Under the pieces are notes generated by a model. The model saw only the letters and a program-made list of their open reading frames with translations, had not been told where the DNA came from and made no database searches. From positions 124,001 to 188,000 of the forward strand of contig JARDVN010000001.1 of assembly GCA_028994555.1 (NCBI GenBank): DNA of 64,000 bases. The letters run 5' to 3'. The position numbers and the translations under genes are program-made. Shown here piece by piece: positions 8,599 through 20,345 of the stretch; position 1 is the stretch's first letter, and every line of letters begins with the position of its first letter. This stretch comes from Citrobacter amalonaticus. Lineage in GTDB: Bacteria > Pseudomonadota > Gammaproteobacteria > Enterobacterales > Enterobacteriaceae.

Positions 8599-9462
8599 TT
8601 GCAGCAATCCGCGTCGATAAGAGTTGTTGCGGACAACAATGCCCTCGCAATAGTTGCCGGAGGAAATACAGCCGCGGCCGCCGGCTCTGGTGCGGTAGCA
8701 GGTGCTGTCGGCCAGGGATCGCAGCATCAGGCGAATAATACCTCTAATGATCTGGATATGGCTGGATCTTGTGAAGGAACCCGTGAACAATGTGCTGTGC
8801 GTGTTCCAAGTCGTGATGGAACACATGGACCAGGGCATACTGAGTTACCCATTGCTGAGCAAGATCCTACGGCCGGTAAACTGGTTAATCCTGATCAAAG
8901 TGGTGAACAGGGTCCAACACATACGGGGAATGATTCAGGCACTCCAGACGGTATAAGCCATACTGGTAATACCGACGGTGATTAGGCGACAAACAACAAT
9001 GGCTGGACGACAACCACGCCGGTTCCTGATGCCCCAACACTGGATGACCTTTTCTATCAGAACGAGAAGATCCCTGGACTTGAAAATGTTCGTCCTGAGA
9101 ATCCAGGCTATCCGGCCAACCAGAGTGTTATTGATAAAATGAACGATCCTAAGTTTATTGTTTGGATTAACAACACTAGTTGTACTGATTGTTCAGATAT
9201 CGCGCCAAAACTTCTGGACGCTGCAGGAGGACAAGGAAAGATTATTGAAGTTAGGCCTATAATTTCAGGGAGTCTCAATGTTTATGAAAATGGAAGAACG
9301 GAGGCTGATATGACTTTCCATCAGGTCTATACTGATGGGAAATATGTTTATGACCCAAGGTTGTCGTTAAAACCCATTCCCAAAGGAGATTGGAAAAAAC
9401 ACATGAAGTCAATTAACCCTGACGGTATAACTATTACTGATAAGTATAAGGGATTGAAGTGA
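8599..9462 (+). pseudogene. orphan C-terminal toxin domain (papain-like fold), with in-frame stop
   Basis: One frame from 8599 through 9462 is interrupted only by TAG at 8983-8985. The first part (VVADNNALAIVAGG, then a Gly/Asn/Thr-rich stretch) resembles the pre-toxin hinge of CdiA-type proteins. The last 108 residues look like a cysteine-protease-fold toxin: WINNTSCTDCSDIAPKLLD (candidate nucleophile Cys), MTFHQVYTDGKYVYDPRL (candidate His and Asp). Related papain-like toxins include deamidases such as the dermonecrotoxin-type domains. There is no full-length stick protein upstream, so this is an orphan module. The next gene starts at its stop codon, as toxin-immunity pairs do. Confidence 0.6.
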
Positions 9463-9920
9463 TGAATAAGTCAAACGGCAGAGAGCTTTATGATGTCATC
9501 AGCAAGCTTGGGGAAATTGAATGGAGGAGGATCCCATCAAGATATCCTTCCTTTAAATTTAAGAATATGCCTGAGTTTAGTGAGGATCGTTCATCGGTAC
9601 CTCCGGCGACAAGTTTTAGATATGCAAATGAAAATGACGAAATAATAATTCTCTTGGAAAAAGCGATTAAATCATACCATGGAACTTTGAAATGGATATT
9701 AATCAGTCAAAAAAAAGAGTCTGGTAAAGGTACTAATAGATGTATATTGCCAGAATATGTTAATAAAAAAAGAAATTATGCGTGGTCTGAATTTCAACTT
9801 ACGATTGATAAGTATATGGAAAAATATGAGCCTGATTTCGGACCAGTAGCTTATGAGGATCTTGTTGGATTAGCTAGCCATGTGCGCTCAGTGTTCAGAA
9901 ATGCCGGATATGACGTGTAA
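9462..9920 (+). CDS. putative immunity protein for the orphan toxin
   Basis: A 152-residue soluble protein starting MNKSNGRELYDVISKLGEIE; the ATG at 9462 overlaps the toxin's TGA. No family is recognised. It is rich in aromatic and charged residues with an acidic C-terminal region (EKYEPDFGPVAYEDLVGLA). Position directly after a toxin C-terminus is the main evidence for an immunity role. Its reading frame is intact although the toxin has an in-frame stop, which fits retention of immunity genes after toxin decay. Confidence 0.55.
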   Translation: MNKSNGRELYDVISKLGEIEWRRIPSRYPSFKFKNMPEFSEDRSSVPPATSFRYANENDEIIILLEKAIKSYHGTLKWILISQKKESGKGTNRCILPEYVNKKRNYAWSEFQLTIDKYMEKYEPDFGPVAYEDLVGLASHVRSVFRNAGYDV

Positions 9921-9932
9921 ATTGGCTTTATG

Positions 9933-9944
9933 TGCTCTTTAACA
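9933..9944 (+). promoter_or_regulatory. boxA-like antitermination sequence, copy 2
   Basis: TGCTCTTTAACA again, 13 bases after the immunity gene stop, at the head of the second copy of the repeat unit. Confidence 0.4.
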
Positions 9945-9949
9945 ACATG

Positions 9950-10013
9950 TTAAGTTTTGGATTGTGCCTTAGAGCATCATATGTTCAGGCGAAAAAGGCG
10001 CGTCGGGGCAAAA
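9950..10013 (+). repeat. imperfect direct repeat flanking the toxin cassette, copy 2
   Basis: TTAAGTTTTGGATTGTGC, TTCAGGCGAAAAA and CGTCGGGGCAAAAAGTT match the block at 8471-8535 with scattered differences. Confidence 0.55.
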
Positions 10014-10340
10014 AGTTATCGCGCCAGAAGTGCAGCAAGCAAAACGGCTGTAAGCCACGGAAAGGAACTATCTACCGGGGCGGGATCAGTCCGCCAGGCT
10101 GTTGATCGTGGCTATTCTGTTTCCAGCGTTGCAACTCGTCTCGATATCACTATCAACAGCCTTTTACGGCTGGATAAAGAAATACGGGTTGGATTCTTCC
10201 ACTAAGAAAGAAGAGTCAGATGCTCAGGCAAAGATGAGATGACTGCAAACGAAACTGAAGCGAGTTGCAGACGAACGGGACATACAAAAAAAGCCGCGGC
10301 ATACCTGGCAAACCTGTGTCCGACTGAATCAGGAAGTGTA
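9957..10340 (+). pseudogene. degenerate IS3-family OrfA remnant
   Basis: Frames starting near 9957 contain GYSVSSVATRLDITINSLLR followed, after stops, by EESDAQAKMR and LQTKLKRVADERDIQKK. This matches the helix-turn-helix and leucine-zipper region of IS3-type OrfA (GYSVSSVATRLGITTHSL... QSDAQAEIRRLQKELKRVTDERDILKK as I know it). Several substitutions and stops show it is dead. No OrfB part and no terminal repeats are visible. Confidence 0.6.
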
Positions 10341-10516
10341 AATATTATCCATAGATGTTAATCTTAACATTTTAATACTCTATAAAAATAAGATAAATCA
10401 ACTTGCAGAAAATTATTTCGTAAGCAACAATCATTTTACTACATTTTATTGGTGAGTAGCATCAGTCTCTGGTTTGATTGAGACGGGTAGATTTATCGAT
10501 ATTCTAAGGGAATGAT

Positions 10517-10726
10517 ATGTATGTCTTAACTTTAATTTTTTTGCTTTCCGGCGATCAAAAATCATACGAAATTATAGGCGCGTTTAATAGTCTCTCAAAG
10601 TGTGAATCCGCGTCTCTTTCAAATTCATCATTAACCAAATGTTTTTATCTTGCCCCGGATCAAGGTATAACAGAAATATACCCATCTGGTACTTCACAGG
10701 AAAAACCAAGTGGGAAAACACACTAA
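10517..10726 (+). CDS. small hypothetical protein, DUF1482-like
   Basis: A 69-residue protein, MYVLTLIFLLSGDQKSYEII, then FNSLSKCESASL and KCFYLAPDQG. A short hydrophobic N-terminus and two spaced cysteines resemble the small phage-derived DUF1482 proteins. AAGGGAATGAT precedes the ATG. It could be a prophage relic; the function is unknown. Confidence 0.5.
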   Translation: MYVLTLIFLLSGDQKSYEIIGAFNSLSKCESASLSNSSLTKCFYLAPDQGITEIYPSGTSQEKPSGKTH

Positions 10727-10875
10727 GCAACAATTGAAGTTATTTCAAGGCGACACATGAAATTTATTTGTCATTTAGACAAACATTGCATCACATATTA
10801 ACTTACAAAGTAATTATCATTTAAAAAGTGGGGTAATCATATACCTTCTATCATTACCTGGAGTCACTTCTAATT

Positions 10876-11112
10876 ATGAAATTATATAGCAGTAAAGAAT
10901 TACCGGCTCTCGGGCATGAGATTCATTGTTGATCGCCCTTTTTTGACAATGCCAGTGTAAAGTTTCACTGGAAAGATGCGCCTTACAAATGGCAAAGTAA
11001 ATTACTGCAAACCGGAGATATTTTTTATGCACAGAAAGGAACTGAGCATATTGCTCGTTCAATTGGAGAAGCTCATATTCCCTCAATAAAAAAGAAGAAA
11101 CCATTTAATTAA
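10876..11112 (+). pseudogene. degraded small ORF with one in-frame stop
   Basis: ATG at 10876 opens MKLYSSKELPALGHEIHC, hits TGA at 10930-10932, and the same frame continues for 60 codons (SPFFDNASVKFHWKDAP... to KKKKPFN, TAA at 11110-11112). The continuing frame and its protein-like composition suggest a small gene inactivated by a nonsense change. The family is unknown. An overlapping frame on the minus strand (10874-11104) is about as long, so the coding direction is uncertain. Confidence 0.3.
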
Positions 11113-11339
11113 ATGATTGCCTCGCTTTAATATATTTTTGAAAAAGTTATCTTATGCTTACCAAATGATCATGCTCATTTGCCTCTTTAAATACAATGAG
11201 CGATGACGATTCCGTTTTTAAGGACAGAGTCTTATCGAGCAACTGACAAATTATTGAGAGATACACATGCTTGCCGTTACATTTTCTGTGTTTAGTATTT
11301 TCTGAATGGCCAGCGTTAATCACTGGCCGTCAAGTTACC

Positions 11340-14296
11340 TCAGAACGATGCTTTGATACCCAGCATTGCAGACGTGTCACTGTAACCTTCATCTCCTGCC
11401 TGGTGAGCAACGTTCCCCCCACACAGCCACGTTCTTCGTCAGTTGCCCTTCCACACCCGCCTTCAGTTCTCCGGTATTGCGGCTGCCTGCCAGCTCCACG
11501 TTCTCACCGTCCATACTGACTCCGAAGTCACGGGTGTTATGCAGCCAGTTGACCTCCACGAACGGCTGGAAGGTTCGCCCCTTACCATCATCCAGTTTGT
11601 TGTGCCCTTTACCGGACAAACGCACACCCACCCGGGTCTGGATATTGCCGTCTCCGCGTCCTTCAACTCGCGTGCCATTGTCTTCACGGTGTTCGTTTTC
11701 CTTCACTCCCATCCACGTGACCTGGGCTTTTGGCTGGATGTACAGCGCATTACGCTCACTGAGGTCACCCAGTTTCCAGGTATAGCCGGATTCCACTGAC
11801 GCCGTCAAACCCCGGGAATCGTACTCTTCCGATTCTGCATTCCGGTCAGTTACGCTGTTATTGAACCAGCTGTACTGAGCCCAGGTGTCAACATACGCGC
11901 CTTCGTGAGTCTCGTTATCCTGCAGCCACGTACCGTACAGACCGACACTGTAACCACTGATACGGCTGTCGGCACGGTTGCCGTTTCGCTGGTTTTCGGC
12001 ACGGGCTTTCTGGTTGGCGTAGCCGGCCATCAGCCCCAGGTGATAACGGTCTGTGTTGTCAGACGACCACTGGGCGATATCGCCACCGAGTTGCATGACA
12101 TATCGATTAGCCTGCATGGCCAGCTGACCGCTGTTGTCGTGCTGACGGGTGTGCCCGCCGACATTACGCAGCCACATACTGGTGACCGCCTGCTCCCCTG
12201 TCAGGGCATCTACGTAGTGAGTCTCTCCCAGACGGTCATGCAGACGGGTGTTGAAGAGAGTGTTGGCAGCCTGAAGATTCAGCCCGTACAGACCTGCTCC
12301 CGGGCGTAAAGCGTGTTCACGGGGATACTGAGGTTTCGGTGGGTCCTGCGGGTCCAGTGGAGCCTTCGGGTCCTGAGGTACAGGCTCTGGACTAAGTGAA
12401 CTGGTCAGATACCAGTTTTTGTTATTCTGACCCTCCCCGCGCAGCAGGGTGTAGTCGTAAGCGCCTGCCACAATACGGCCATCCTGCCGGAATTCACCGT
12501 CAGAATTTCCCCCCCACAGTAATCAGTTCGATACCGTCAGCCGTCCGTCCTCCCTGGCCACCCGCATTCAATACTTTTACGTTTGTGGTACCAGAGGTGT
12601 TGCCAGCCACAACCATACGGTCAGTCGGAGAGGCATCATCACCCAGTTGCGTATTCATCACCAGATTACCGCTGACTCCACGATAATCCCCGTCCACCTT
12701 AAGGGTTTTGAAAGTTTCAGCATCCCGCGTCTGTTTACGGGCTTGCGGAGCCTGATGCAGGAAATTCAGGGTGGAGTCGCTCAGCGTGAGATTTGTCAAC
12801 TGTGAGTCTTTTGTCATATTCCAGAGGGAATCATCAGCCATCGACAGGCTACTGGTTCCGCCTGAATGGGTGACAAAACCCCCGTTGAGCAGAGACTGCT
12901 CACCAGCGTTCAAAGCAGTAAAGCCGGAATCCGTCGTTTCAATGGTCCCGGTGATCAGCATTCTCTGATTGTTCCCTGTGACGCGAGATCCCTCTCCTGT
13001 TGAAAGGATGGCAAGCGCATCCGGGTCATTATAATTCAGCCCAAGAGTAGTGGCGCCATTTAGAGTAATTTCCCCGCCCTGATCGGCCTGAATAAAGTGA
13101 TAGGTACCGGTACGGGTAGTATCTTGCACATCGATATTGAGTGGACCATTTACTGTTATTTTGCCTGCGACATCAGGTAAGGAAGAATAAGAATTGTCGG
13201 CAAGAAGACCGATGCCCTTTATTAGCTGGTGATCCTGAGTATCAATGGTTACGCTCAAATCGTTCATTGTGATGAGTGACAACCCGCTTGAAACCACGCC
13301 GCGTAAAAATGTCCTGTCATCACCAGACTGTATGAGTAGATTCGCTTTTCCATAAGAATCAACTTGAGAAGCAACAGCATTAAAATCAGTCCCGACTATT
13401 CCTTCTGCCTCTCCTCCATGCTGGTTGACAGACGTAACGATAGTGGTATCCCCTGTAACAGTAATTTTCCCTCCAAGCGTTACTAATCCTGCAGAAGAAC
13501 CACTGCTTGTTGTTGTACGAATATCCGCATCCTGATACTGTATTACTGATTGTTTCGCCACATCAGGTTGTGATTTTGAAAAGCCAGACTGTGCTTCCAG
13601 ACCATTAGCCAACGTCTGCCCCATAATGTTCAGATTGAGTTTATCACCTCTGAATACACCACCATTTTTTATGACAACACCAACGGCCTGGTTTTCTTTT
13701 CCAGCACCCATAACTTTTATATTTGACTCGCCTGAAAGCTCAATAAGCGAATCATCCTGATCATCTTCCAGACCTATTACAGCATGAGCATCAATATCAA
13801 GTTGGTTCTCGAGATGTATACCAATATTTTCAGCCTTAAAAACTGCCTGAGCTTGAGTAGAAGTACCTATCAGATTACTTGTCACTCTTACAGCAATGAG
13901 ATTGTTATTCGCGGCATCAGAAGGCCGATCTTGAAAACTGGCATAGATTGATGACCCTGAACCTAAATCCAGTGTACCACCATGTGCTATAACGACAGCA
14001 CTTTCTTGCTGGAACTGTCCACTAAGATTAGGTACGCTAGATGCAAGCTCAGTAAAGAAGATCTTACCCGTATAAACAACATTTATTGCCCCATTTCCCG
14101 CAACCGAAACATTATTACCTTCACCAGACAAACCGATACTGTAATAATTTTTCCCGTTTTTAAGTTCTCCGCTTGCGCTGGCATGAACACGAGCGTCGTC
14201 AGTAATAAAAAATGAATCCATAGCGATAGAACTATGCGCAAATAGTACGACACTGATTAACAGCGTCGTTTTTTTTAGTCTGAACATACTTTTCAT
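11340..14296 (-). pseudogene. autotransporter adhesin A (MisL-like), two frameshifts
   Basis: Type V secreted surface protein. The signal peptide is MKSMFRLKKTTLLISVVLFA, the passenger is a repetitive beta-helix region to about residue 590, then a Pro-rich linker (PVPQDPKAPLDPQDPPKPQY) and an autotransporter beta-barrel that would end IKASF. A seven-base run at 12509-12515 ends the first frame at VGGKF; with six the text is ITVGGNSDGEFRQDGRIVAG. A six-base run at 11415-11420 scrambles the barrel end; with five it reads VAVWGNVAHQAGDEGYSD and reaches TGA at 11340. Repaired length is about 984 residues. The last about 970 bases are nearly identical to those of autotransporter B. As written, neither barrel nor export would work. 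Confidence 0.85.
11343..12312 (-). repeat. near-identical autotransporter translocator repeat, copy 1
   Basis: This block encodes the beta-barrel half of autotransporter A and recurs at 23348-24317 in the same orientation, offset by 12,005 bases, with only a handful of differences. Both copies carry the same six-C run in the barrel end. Confidence 0.9.
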
Positions 14297-14761
14297 CCTT
14301 TGAAAAGGCGTTAAATAATCTTTCTAACCAATCATTATAATCGCTTGAAAATGTTTATTTTCATCGACAGAATAGACCTTAGCATCAGCCGTAACAATTG
14401 ATTATTCTGAAAGTTCACTTAAACTCCATACCAGACTCAGATAAGTTAGACAATATCCCCAGGGAATTAATATATTAATAAGCTCGACTATGGTTCTAAT
14501 TCATGCTCCTCCATTTATTAAAATACTTATAAATGCAAACGCAATCATTATTCACAAAATTAATATCATCAGTTCGTTATACTCTGCCAACATGACATTC
14601 CACTGGAGGAAGGTTAAGAATCTTGTTTACTTGCTTATTCCCCTGCAGTTGATGATAATTAACTTCAATAAATAACCAGACTAATTAAATTCATTCACCC
14701 TTTGCATTCTAATTCTTACCATGCAGCAACATATATCAATATTTAATTGCCACCAGATACT
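14297..14761. other. intergenic region between ecpE and autotransporter A
   Basis: AT-rich, about 465 bases; it must carry the promoter for autotransporter A (minus strand). The 61-codon frame at 14490-14675 on + has no protein-like features. No clear terminator for the ecp operon is seen. Confidence 0.4.
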
Positions 14762-15462
14762 TCATTCATGGGCTTTACAGGCATTGCTTATTTTTATAAA
14801 CTTATCATTATAAATAATATAGTGGTTTCCAGGTCGATGTAATGCTTCTTGCCGTATCATATCACCGGGTCTTAGATACCAGGCATCACCTTCATCCTCG
14901 GTCGTTTCACACCCCGGTTTTATCAGCAGTTTAAACCAGGTATTCCCGGTATTAGTGACAGTTCCAGCACCTCTGTCGTATACCCATTTAAACTGCACTT
15001 GACGCGGACGAACTACCAGAATCGTATCCATAACTACTACGGGCTCCATGCTAACCAATCCTCCCCCCCGTGCTACGTCTCACCAGGTTACTTGTGGGGA
15101 TTTCATGGAAGGAGACACGATAATAACGCTCACGATTATCATTGGGGCCGTGGTAATAAAATTTGAATAATTCGCTTTCACCAGCCTGAAGCATTAGTTG
15201 TCGTGGAGAAAACAACAGTTCGCCATCTGATGGTCGCGAGTGTATCTCCTTGCCTCCGGGACGGTCGATAGCAGTTAACGAAACCCGGTATAACCGGGCT
15301 GTTTTATTATTGTTTAATACTTTTTTTGGCAACAAATTGACCGTTTGAAGCCAATGAAAATGTCAGATTGCCAACCGAAATGGCCTGTGTCAGTGGTGTC
15401 ATAAACAACCAAATAAGCGCCAGGAATAGCTTAATTAATATTACGCCACGTTGCCTGAACAT
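14762..15462 (-). pseudogene. ecpE: ECP pilus periplasmic chaperone EcpE, two frameshifts
   Basis: Last gene of the E. coli common pilus operon; a periplasmic chaperone for pilus subunits. Start MFRQRGVILIKLFLALIWLF at 15462 has AGGAG just upstream and overlaps the ecpD end by 32 bases. A seven-T run (15321-15327) breaks the first strand: with six it reads [21 protein letters not shown] seven-C run (15063-15069) breaks the middle: with six, [19 protein letters not shown] continues to [11 protein letters not shown] and the end [12 protein letters not shown]. Repaired length is about 232 residues (E. coli about 236). As written it is three fragments. Confidence 0.85.
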
Positions 15463-17079
15463 GAATTTCTCCTGAAGCACTAACGTCCCCAAACCAGTCA
15501 TTATTTGTTACAGTGAGCAAAGAAATGGGATCGTCCATTGCTATGGAGAAACGCACCGTTGCTTTATCCATTTGCCCGACATCACCAGATATATCATCCC
15601 ATGCCGTACTCAACCAAAGTGCATCATTCATATTTCGCCAGCGATCGTCACAGCCAACGTCGTAGGTTTCCGTTGTGCCACCTTTTGTTGTGAAGGTTAA
15701 GAACGCAGGAAAAGGGATTTGCGCCAGCCCATCATTTGAACTGAATATGCAGTATGCACGTCCACCTATCATCTGCGATGGCCCACTTACTTTTATCAAA
15801 ACTTCATCAGCAGCGGTTTTACCACTTGTTGTAACGATATAGCCAAAGTCCAGTGCAGGTTTTCCACTCCCAACATGTCCCTCTTTTGACGGAGCCATAG
15901 TATATTCATCTGAAATAATACTAATACTGAAATCGCGCGGTTTAATTAACAAGCTGGATGAAGTCGAAAATTCATACCATCCCGACTCAGGGGATGTCGT
16001 GTTATAAAAGCGGAAGTTAAAAATTTCTTGGGTATTTATGTCACTTATACCCAAAATAACCATCTGCTTAAAGAAATTACTGGAGAAAAATACATGAATG
16101 GAGTCAGAGCTTTTCATCTGATTAAAGGTGTAGTACTCAAGAATTCCATTGACTTTTTTCCATGAATTTCCATCAAGGCTGAACTGCAGATCGCTAGTAG
16201 TTACAACAGATGCCAATGAAGGATTATTAATTGCCGGAAAGATGTGAATGGAGGTATTACTAAGGTCAGTACTCTGCAGACTATAATTGACCATTTTGCA
16301 ACTCACCCCTGAACGAGTCCCAATAGTTTGAGGATGGCAGTCACCGTTACCTTCACCTAATGTCGGAACCCCCCTCGCTGTTGATAAAAATCTCCTGAAG
16401 AGAATGTGTATTAATCAGGCGTAAATGTGCTGCCTTGGTATGTGTCACCTGACGCACGTACCACGTTCCGGAAGGCTGATCCTTGCAGCGCTCGCCATTG
16501 GTCGCGTCATATCTTATTGATGTCTGACAGGAGTTGATAGTCGTACTAAAACTGCCACCAACAGGCAACTGCTGTAGAAACTGATAGAAGGCATCGGACA
16601 TCATCCCATGCCTCCATTTTGTGCCACTTCCTACCGCGACACCATAAAATCCATTTTCGTCAATATATTCAGGCTGAATAAGGCTGGTCGCCTGTTCACA
16701 ACCTGCATACCAATTGATACACCGCAATCCGAGTAGTGGATGAGAAACTGGTGAATTTTCCAGCCACATATCAAAATAATAATTAGCATTCAGTGCATGA
16801 TTGTGCCCATCATCGATATATCCAAGGCTTACCTGGCGATATGTTGTGTCCCCTACCCCTGTGGACTTTAAGCTGGTCCAACGATTAGAACCTGTGATAC
16901 GGGGATCAAGACCTCCCCCCTGGCGTTACAAAGAAATTATCATCGGCGTTATTCTCTATAAACACAAATCGTTGTGGAGAGGCATCACTCTCAACATATT
17001 TTGTTACTGCAGCACCGACTTTAATCACTTGCAAGGCAGTAATGAGTACCATCAAGGCCAATATCGACTTAGCTTTCAT
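15431..17079 (-). pseudogene. ecpD: ECP pilus tip adhesin EcpD, two frameshifts
   Basis: Tip-associated polymerised adhesin of the ECP pilus. Start [18 protein letters not shown] at 17079, with AGGAG upstream, overlaps the ecpC stop by 11 bases. Six-base runs at 16915-16920 and 16369-16374 each look one too long. Removing one gives FFVTPGGGLDPRITGSNRW and FINSEGVPTLGEGNGDCHP, joining the N-terminal stub, the fragment 16353-16769 and the fragment 15431-16306 (ending SGEIHVQATWRNIN). Repaired length is 548 residues, one more than I recall for E. coli. Cysteine positions (LRCINWYAGCE, CQTS, RCKD) match the family. Confidence 0.88.
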
Positions 17080-19593
17080 TCGCTTCTCCTGATTGCTGAA
17101 CGCTAGCCCACGATGATAGTCCTTTGCATATTATATCTCCCACCCATACTGCACCGCGTGTCTGGCTTAATTCCAAAGCCACCTCACATGACTTATTCTG
17201 ACCATAACTGAAATCAATCGAGGGGTACTTTTTATCGATATCCATGACAAATTCACCGTTCTCGTCAGTGCGAGTACGACCGATATGATTATTAATACGG
17301 GCATTTGTTAGCAATGTGCCGTCCTCTGCGTGGATACGACCAGATACTGTTACCATTTGCTTTACTTCCGGTTCAATCACTGCAACATTGCCTGGATATA
17401 ACGTTAAATGACTTTTGCGTCCGCTGACAATGTCGTAACTATCGAGAGAGTCTTTGCTATTCTGTAACTCCACCTCATAGCGACTATATGACGATAATGG
17501 AAGATAGTTATTTTTACCGCGCAATTGTATAATTCGCCCGTTCACCTTTGCGCTCAGCATTCCATTATCTTCAATTCCGGTATTGAAAATCACTCCAGCG
17601 TTACCATCTGTTCTCCCGCTTACAGCGATATGTTTCCCTTGCCAACCAACACTGCCGTTAGCTGTCAGATTGGTGTTTACATAGCCATCAGCACCACTAT
17701 TCACATTTAATGTCCCGTTAATATAACGGGTCTCAAATTGCGAATACGCCCCGCCACTCAGGGTTTTATCATCGCCAGTATCACCGGATATTGCGCGAGA
17801 AATATTGGCCCCAACACTACGAATGATTCCTTCACTAAACTGTTTACGCGCGGAGATATTTCCCATTGTATAGCCATTCTGATGTGTCATCCCTGCGCTA
17901 ATCCAATTACTTAGCGGCAAAGATAAGTCAAGAGCGATATATTTCCCTGTATTAGTTTTATTATCACCATTATTATAGCGTTGAATACCGGCGCGCATGC
18001 CCAGCGAACCAAATGAACCGCTATAGATCGTCTGATAGTAATCTGCCGTATAATAATGACTATTATAACGCCGATCGTCGTTATAACTGAGATTAAAAGC
18101 GCCCAACTTCGACCATATCGCGTTGAGATTCAGAGTGCCACCGATAGCCCTATTATCGGCATTACTTCGTCGCAATTTATCACCGATGTTAGTCTTCTCC
18201 TGGTTCACCCATAGCGAGCTAAAACCACCAGGCAAAGTCGTGCTGATGCTGCTAATACTGCTCCACGAACTGTCGCTGGCCAACATGTTTTGCTGATTTA
18301 TATTCACAGCGCTATTCAGTGGCAAGGTAAATCTGGTTTCTCCAACGACATTGGCATCATAGTTATACCCAGTTACAGCCCAGCTCAACGTACTGAGCGA
18401 GCCGGATACTGACACGCCAATCAGCCCGCTATCTTTTTCGGCAAGCGTCTTTCTGCCGCTTTCCGACCAGTGGTCCATATGAAAACTACCGCCCCATAAT
18501 TGCCACGCCAACGGAGCACCAGCGCCCCGCCCCCGACTGAATAGCTTGTTTACACGTTGCATGCGTTTACTAACTACTCTGCCATTAACAATCACTTCGA
18601 CTTCAACATCGTAGATACCATATGGGAGTCCACGGGTATCGACTTCATGATTACCCATTGAGTAGTTTTGTACACTTAGCAATCGCCCATCACGGTTCAA
18701 ATGCACTTCACCTGCAGCAGGTAAGAAAACAATAACCGGCGTCACCGACTGGCTGTTATCAAACACTGTCGAACTTGCCTGGTTGCCCCACGATACACCG
18801 TATATTTTTCCCGCTGAGATTGCGGTCATTGGGCCAAGTGACTGAAGATTCCATGTATCCAGCATTCCGCCAGCAAACCGATGCCCATCAAAATCGCGTT
18901 CATACATAACTTTATACAACTCGTTATTTTGATGCTCACTGGCGATACCATATAGCGAACCGTCAAGAACCACATGATGCTCGCGTAGCGCTGTTACGCT
19001 ATTTAATGAAAGATAGCTTGAAGTGTTGCTTTCTCCACCACGCATTTGATTATTGTAAATCCCAAGGTTGTAGCTAAGATTATTGCTTAAGGAGGTTACG
19101 GTCGACTGCCCAATATCTTTACCACGTGAACGAAGTACCGCACCAAGTGCTTCACGCCTCACGACAAGTTGAAGAGATAACTTTCTCAAATTTAACTGTA
19201 ATTGGGCCGCGTTAGTTAAATCGATTTTCTGCATCCCGTTGAAAGCTTCATTCGAAATTTTAATCAATTGATCACGCGTCGTGTCATTAACCTGTGCGTT
19301 ATCATCCTTCTCCTCGAGAATAATATGCCTAACCCGCAGCACCTCACCATCAAGCCAGATATAAGCAGCCCCAATGCGCTGGTCACTCTGGTTGTCAACG
19401 CTACCGTCAAGATGAATATAAAGCGGAATACTCATGCCATCCTGTAAGGCATAACTGAAGGCCTGTGGAATAAGGACATCACCAATTTGATGTGCACGCT
19501 CCGCGGCTATGCTGACATTATAAGGCGAAAAAAAACCATCAAACCGAATGCAAAAGGTGAGATGATTCCATTGGAATACCGTCTAATAGGCAT
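17069..19593 (-). pseudogene. ecpC: ECP pilus outer-membrane usher EcpC, frameshift in the signal peptide
   Basis: Outer-membrane usher that exports and assembles pilus subunits. The long frame 17069-19435 holds almost the whole barrel and ends [10 protein letters not shown]. The true start is upstream: ATG at 19593 opens [20 protein letters not shown] and, with nine T on the coding strand instead of eight (A8 at 19528-19535), reads [20 protein letters not shown] into [19 protein letters not shown]. The repaired protein is 841 residues, the length I recall for E. coli. This is the only run in the window that looks one base short. As written the usher has no signal peptide. Confidence 0.88.
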
Positions 19594-19640
19594 AGTTTTA
19601 ATCCGTCAATACCCACGTCTACTTTACTGGAATAAACTGT

Positions 19641-20294
19641 TCACCCTGCCAAAGGGCGACATGTCCTTTTTTTACTTGCGACATCAACATGTGTAAAATT
19701 GCGTGTTTTGCCAGGCATCAAATAGTAATTTTCTTTGCATTCTTTACCATCAGATTTTTTCAGGCATGGTCCATAGGCAATTATACGTAATGTTCCGTTA
19801 CCCGTGTTAACAAGCGAGCCGTCATTGTAATGATAACGATAATTAACCTTACGAGGCGCAACGACCAGAATGGTTCCAATGCGTGCTGATGCCGTAGCCA
19901 CTGCACTGCGAATTGCGTTATCACGCTGGGTCTCACTCAGTGCCTGATCGAACCAGACGATGCGATAATAGCGTTCTGCCTCATCTTCGGGACCCTTATA
20001 AAAAAAACGGATCATCTCACTGGACTGGGAAGGCAATAATAGACTGGCTGGCGTTAACAGTATTTCATCTTCCTTATCCATTGGGATCACCTTTCCACCA
20101 TCAAGCGGTGAGGTGAGTCGCTCAATATGAATGTTAATCAGACGACCGCTGTCAGTGGTATTTTTAATTTCTTTACTCAGCGTACTGGTGCCACTATTCA
20201 TAAATGAGGAAATATCACCGACATCCAATGCCAGCACAGGTTTAACAGCGATCAGCATAAGGCCGAAGAACAGGCTGTATTTTTTCATAAGCAT
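19641..20294 (-). CDS. ecpB: ECP pilus periplasmic chaperone EcpB, C-terminus altered by frameshift
   Basis: Periplasmic chaperone with an N-terminal signal ([19 protein letters not shown]) and the first strand [20 protein letters not shown]. It resembles E. coli EcpB throughout ([37 protein letters not shown]). The end [11 protein letters not shown] is aberrant: a seven-base run at 19667-19673 should have six, giving [18 protein letters not shown] and a stop at 19619. The gene lies 51 bases after ecpA and 25 before the ecpC start. Start choice between 20294 and 20288 (MKKYSL) is open. Confidence 0.88.
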   Translation of the reverse strand: MLMKKYSLFFGLMLIAVKPVLALDVGDISSFMNSGTSTLSKEIKNTTDSGRLINIHIERLTSPLDGGKVIPMDKEDEILLTPASLLLPSQSSEMIRFFYKGPEDEAERYYRIVWFDQALSETQRDNAIRSAVATASARIGTILVVAPRKVNYRYHYNDGSLVNTGNGTLRIIAYGPCLKKSDGKECKENYYLMPGKTRNFTHVDVASKKRTCRPLAG

Positions 20295-20345
20295 TCAATC
20301 CATGAATAAGGCAGGAGAGAACACCCCTGCCTGCAGCGACCAAAA

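Noticed and set aside
11366..12309. Plus-strand frames over the autotransporter A barrel (11366-11785, 11443-11799, 11905-12309)
   Set aside because: They are shadows of the GC-rich barrel on the other strand and recur identically over the second barrel copy; no start signals or protein-like composition.
14490..14675. 61-codon frame upstream of autotransporter A
   Set aside because: Low-complexity, Ile/Asn-rich translation of AT-rich DNA with no RBS.
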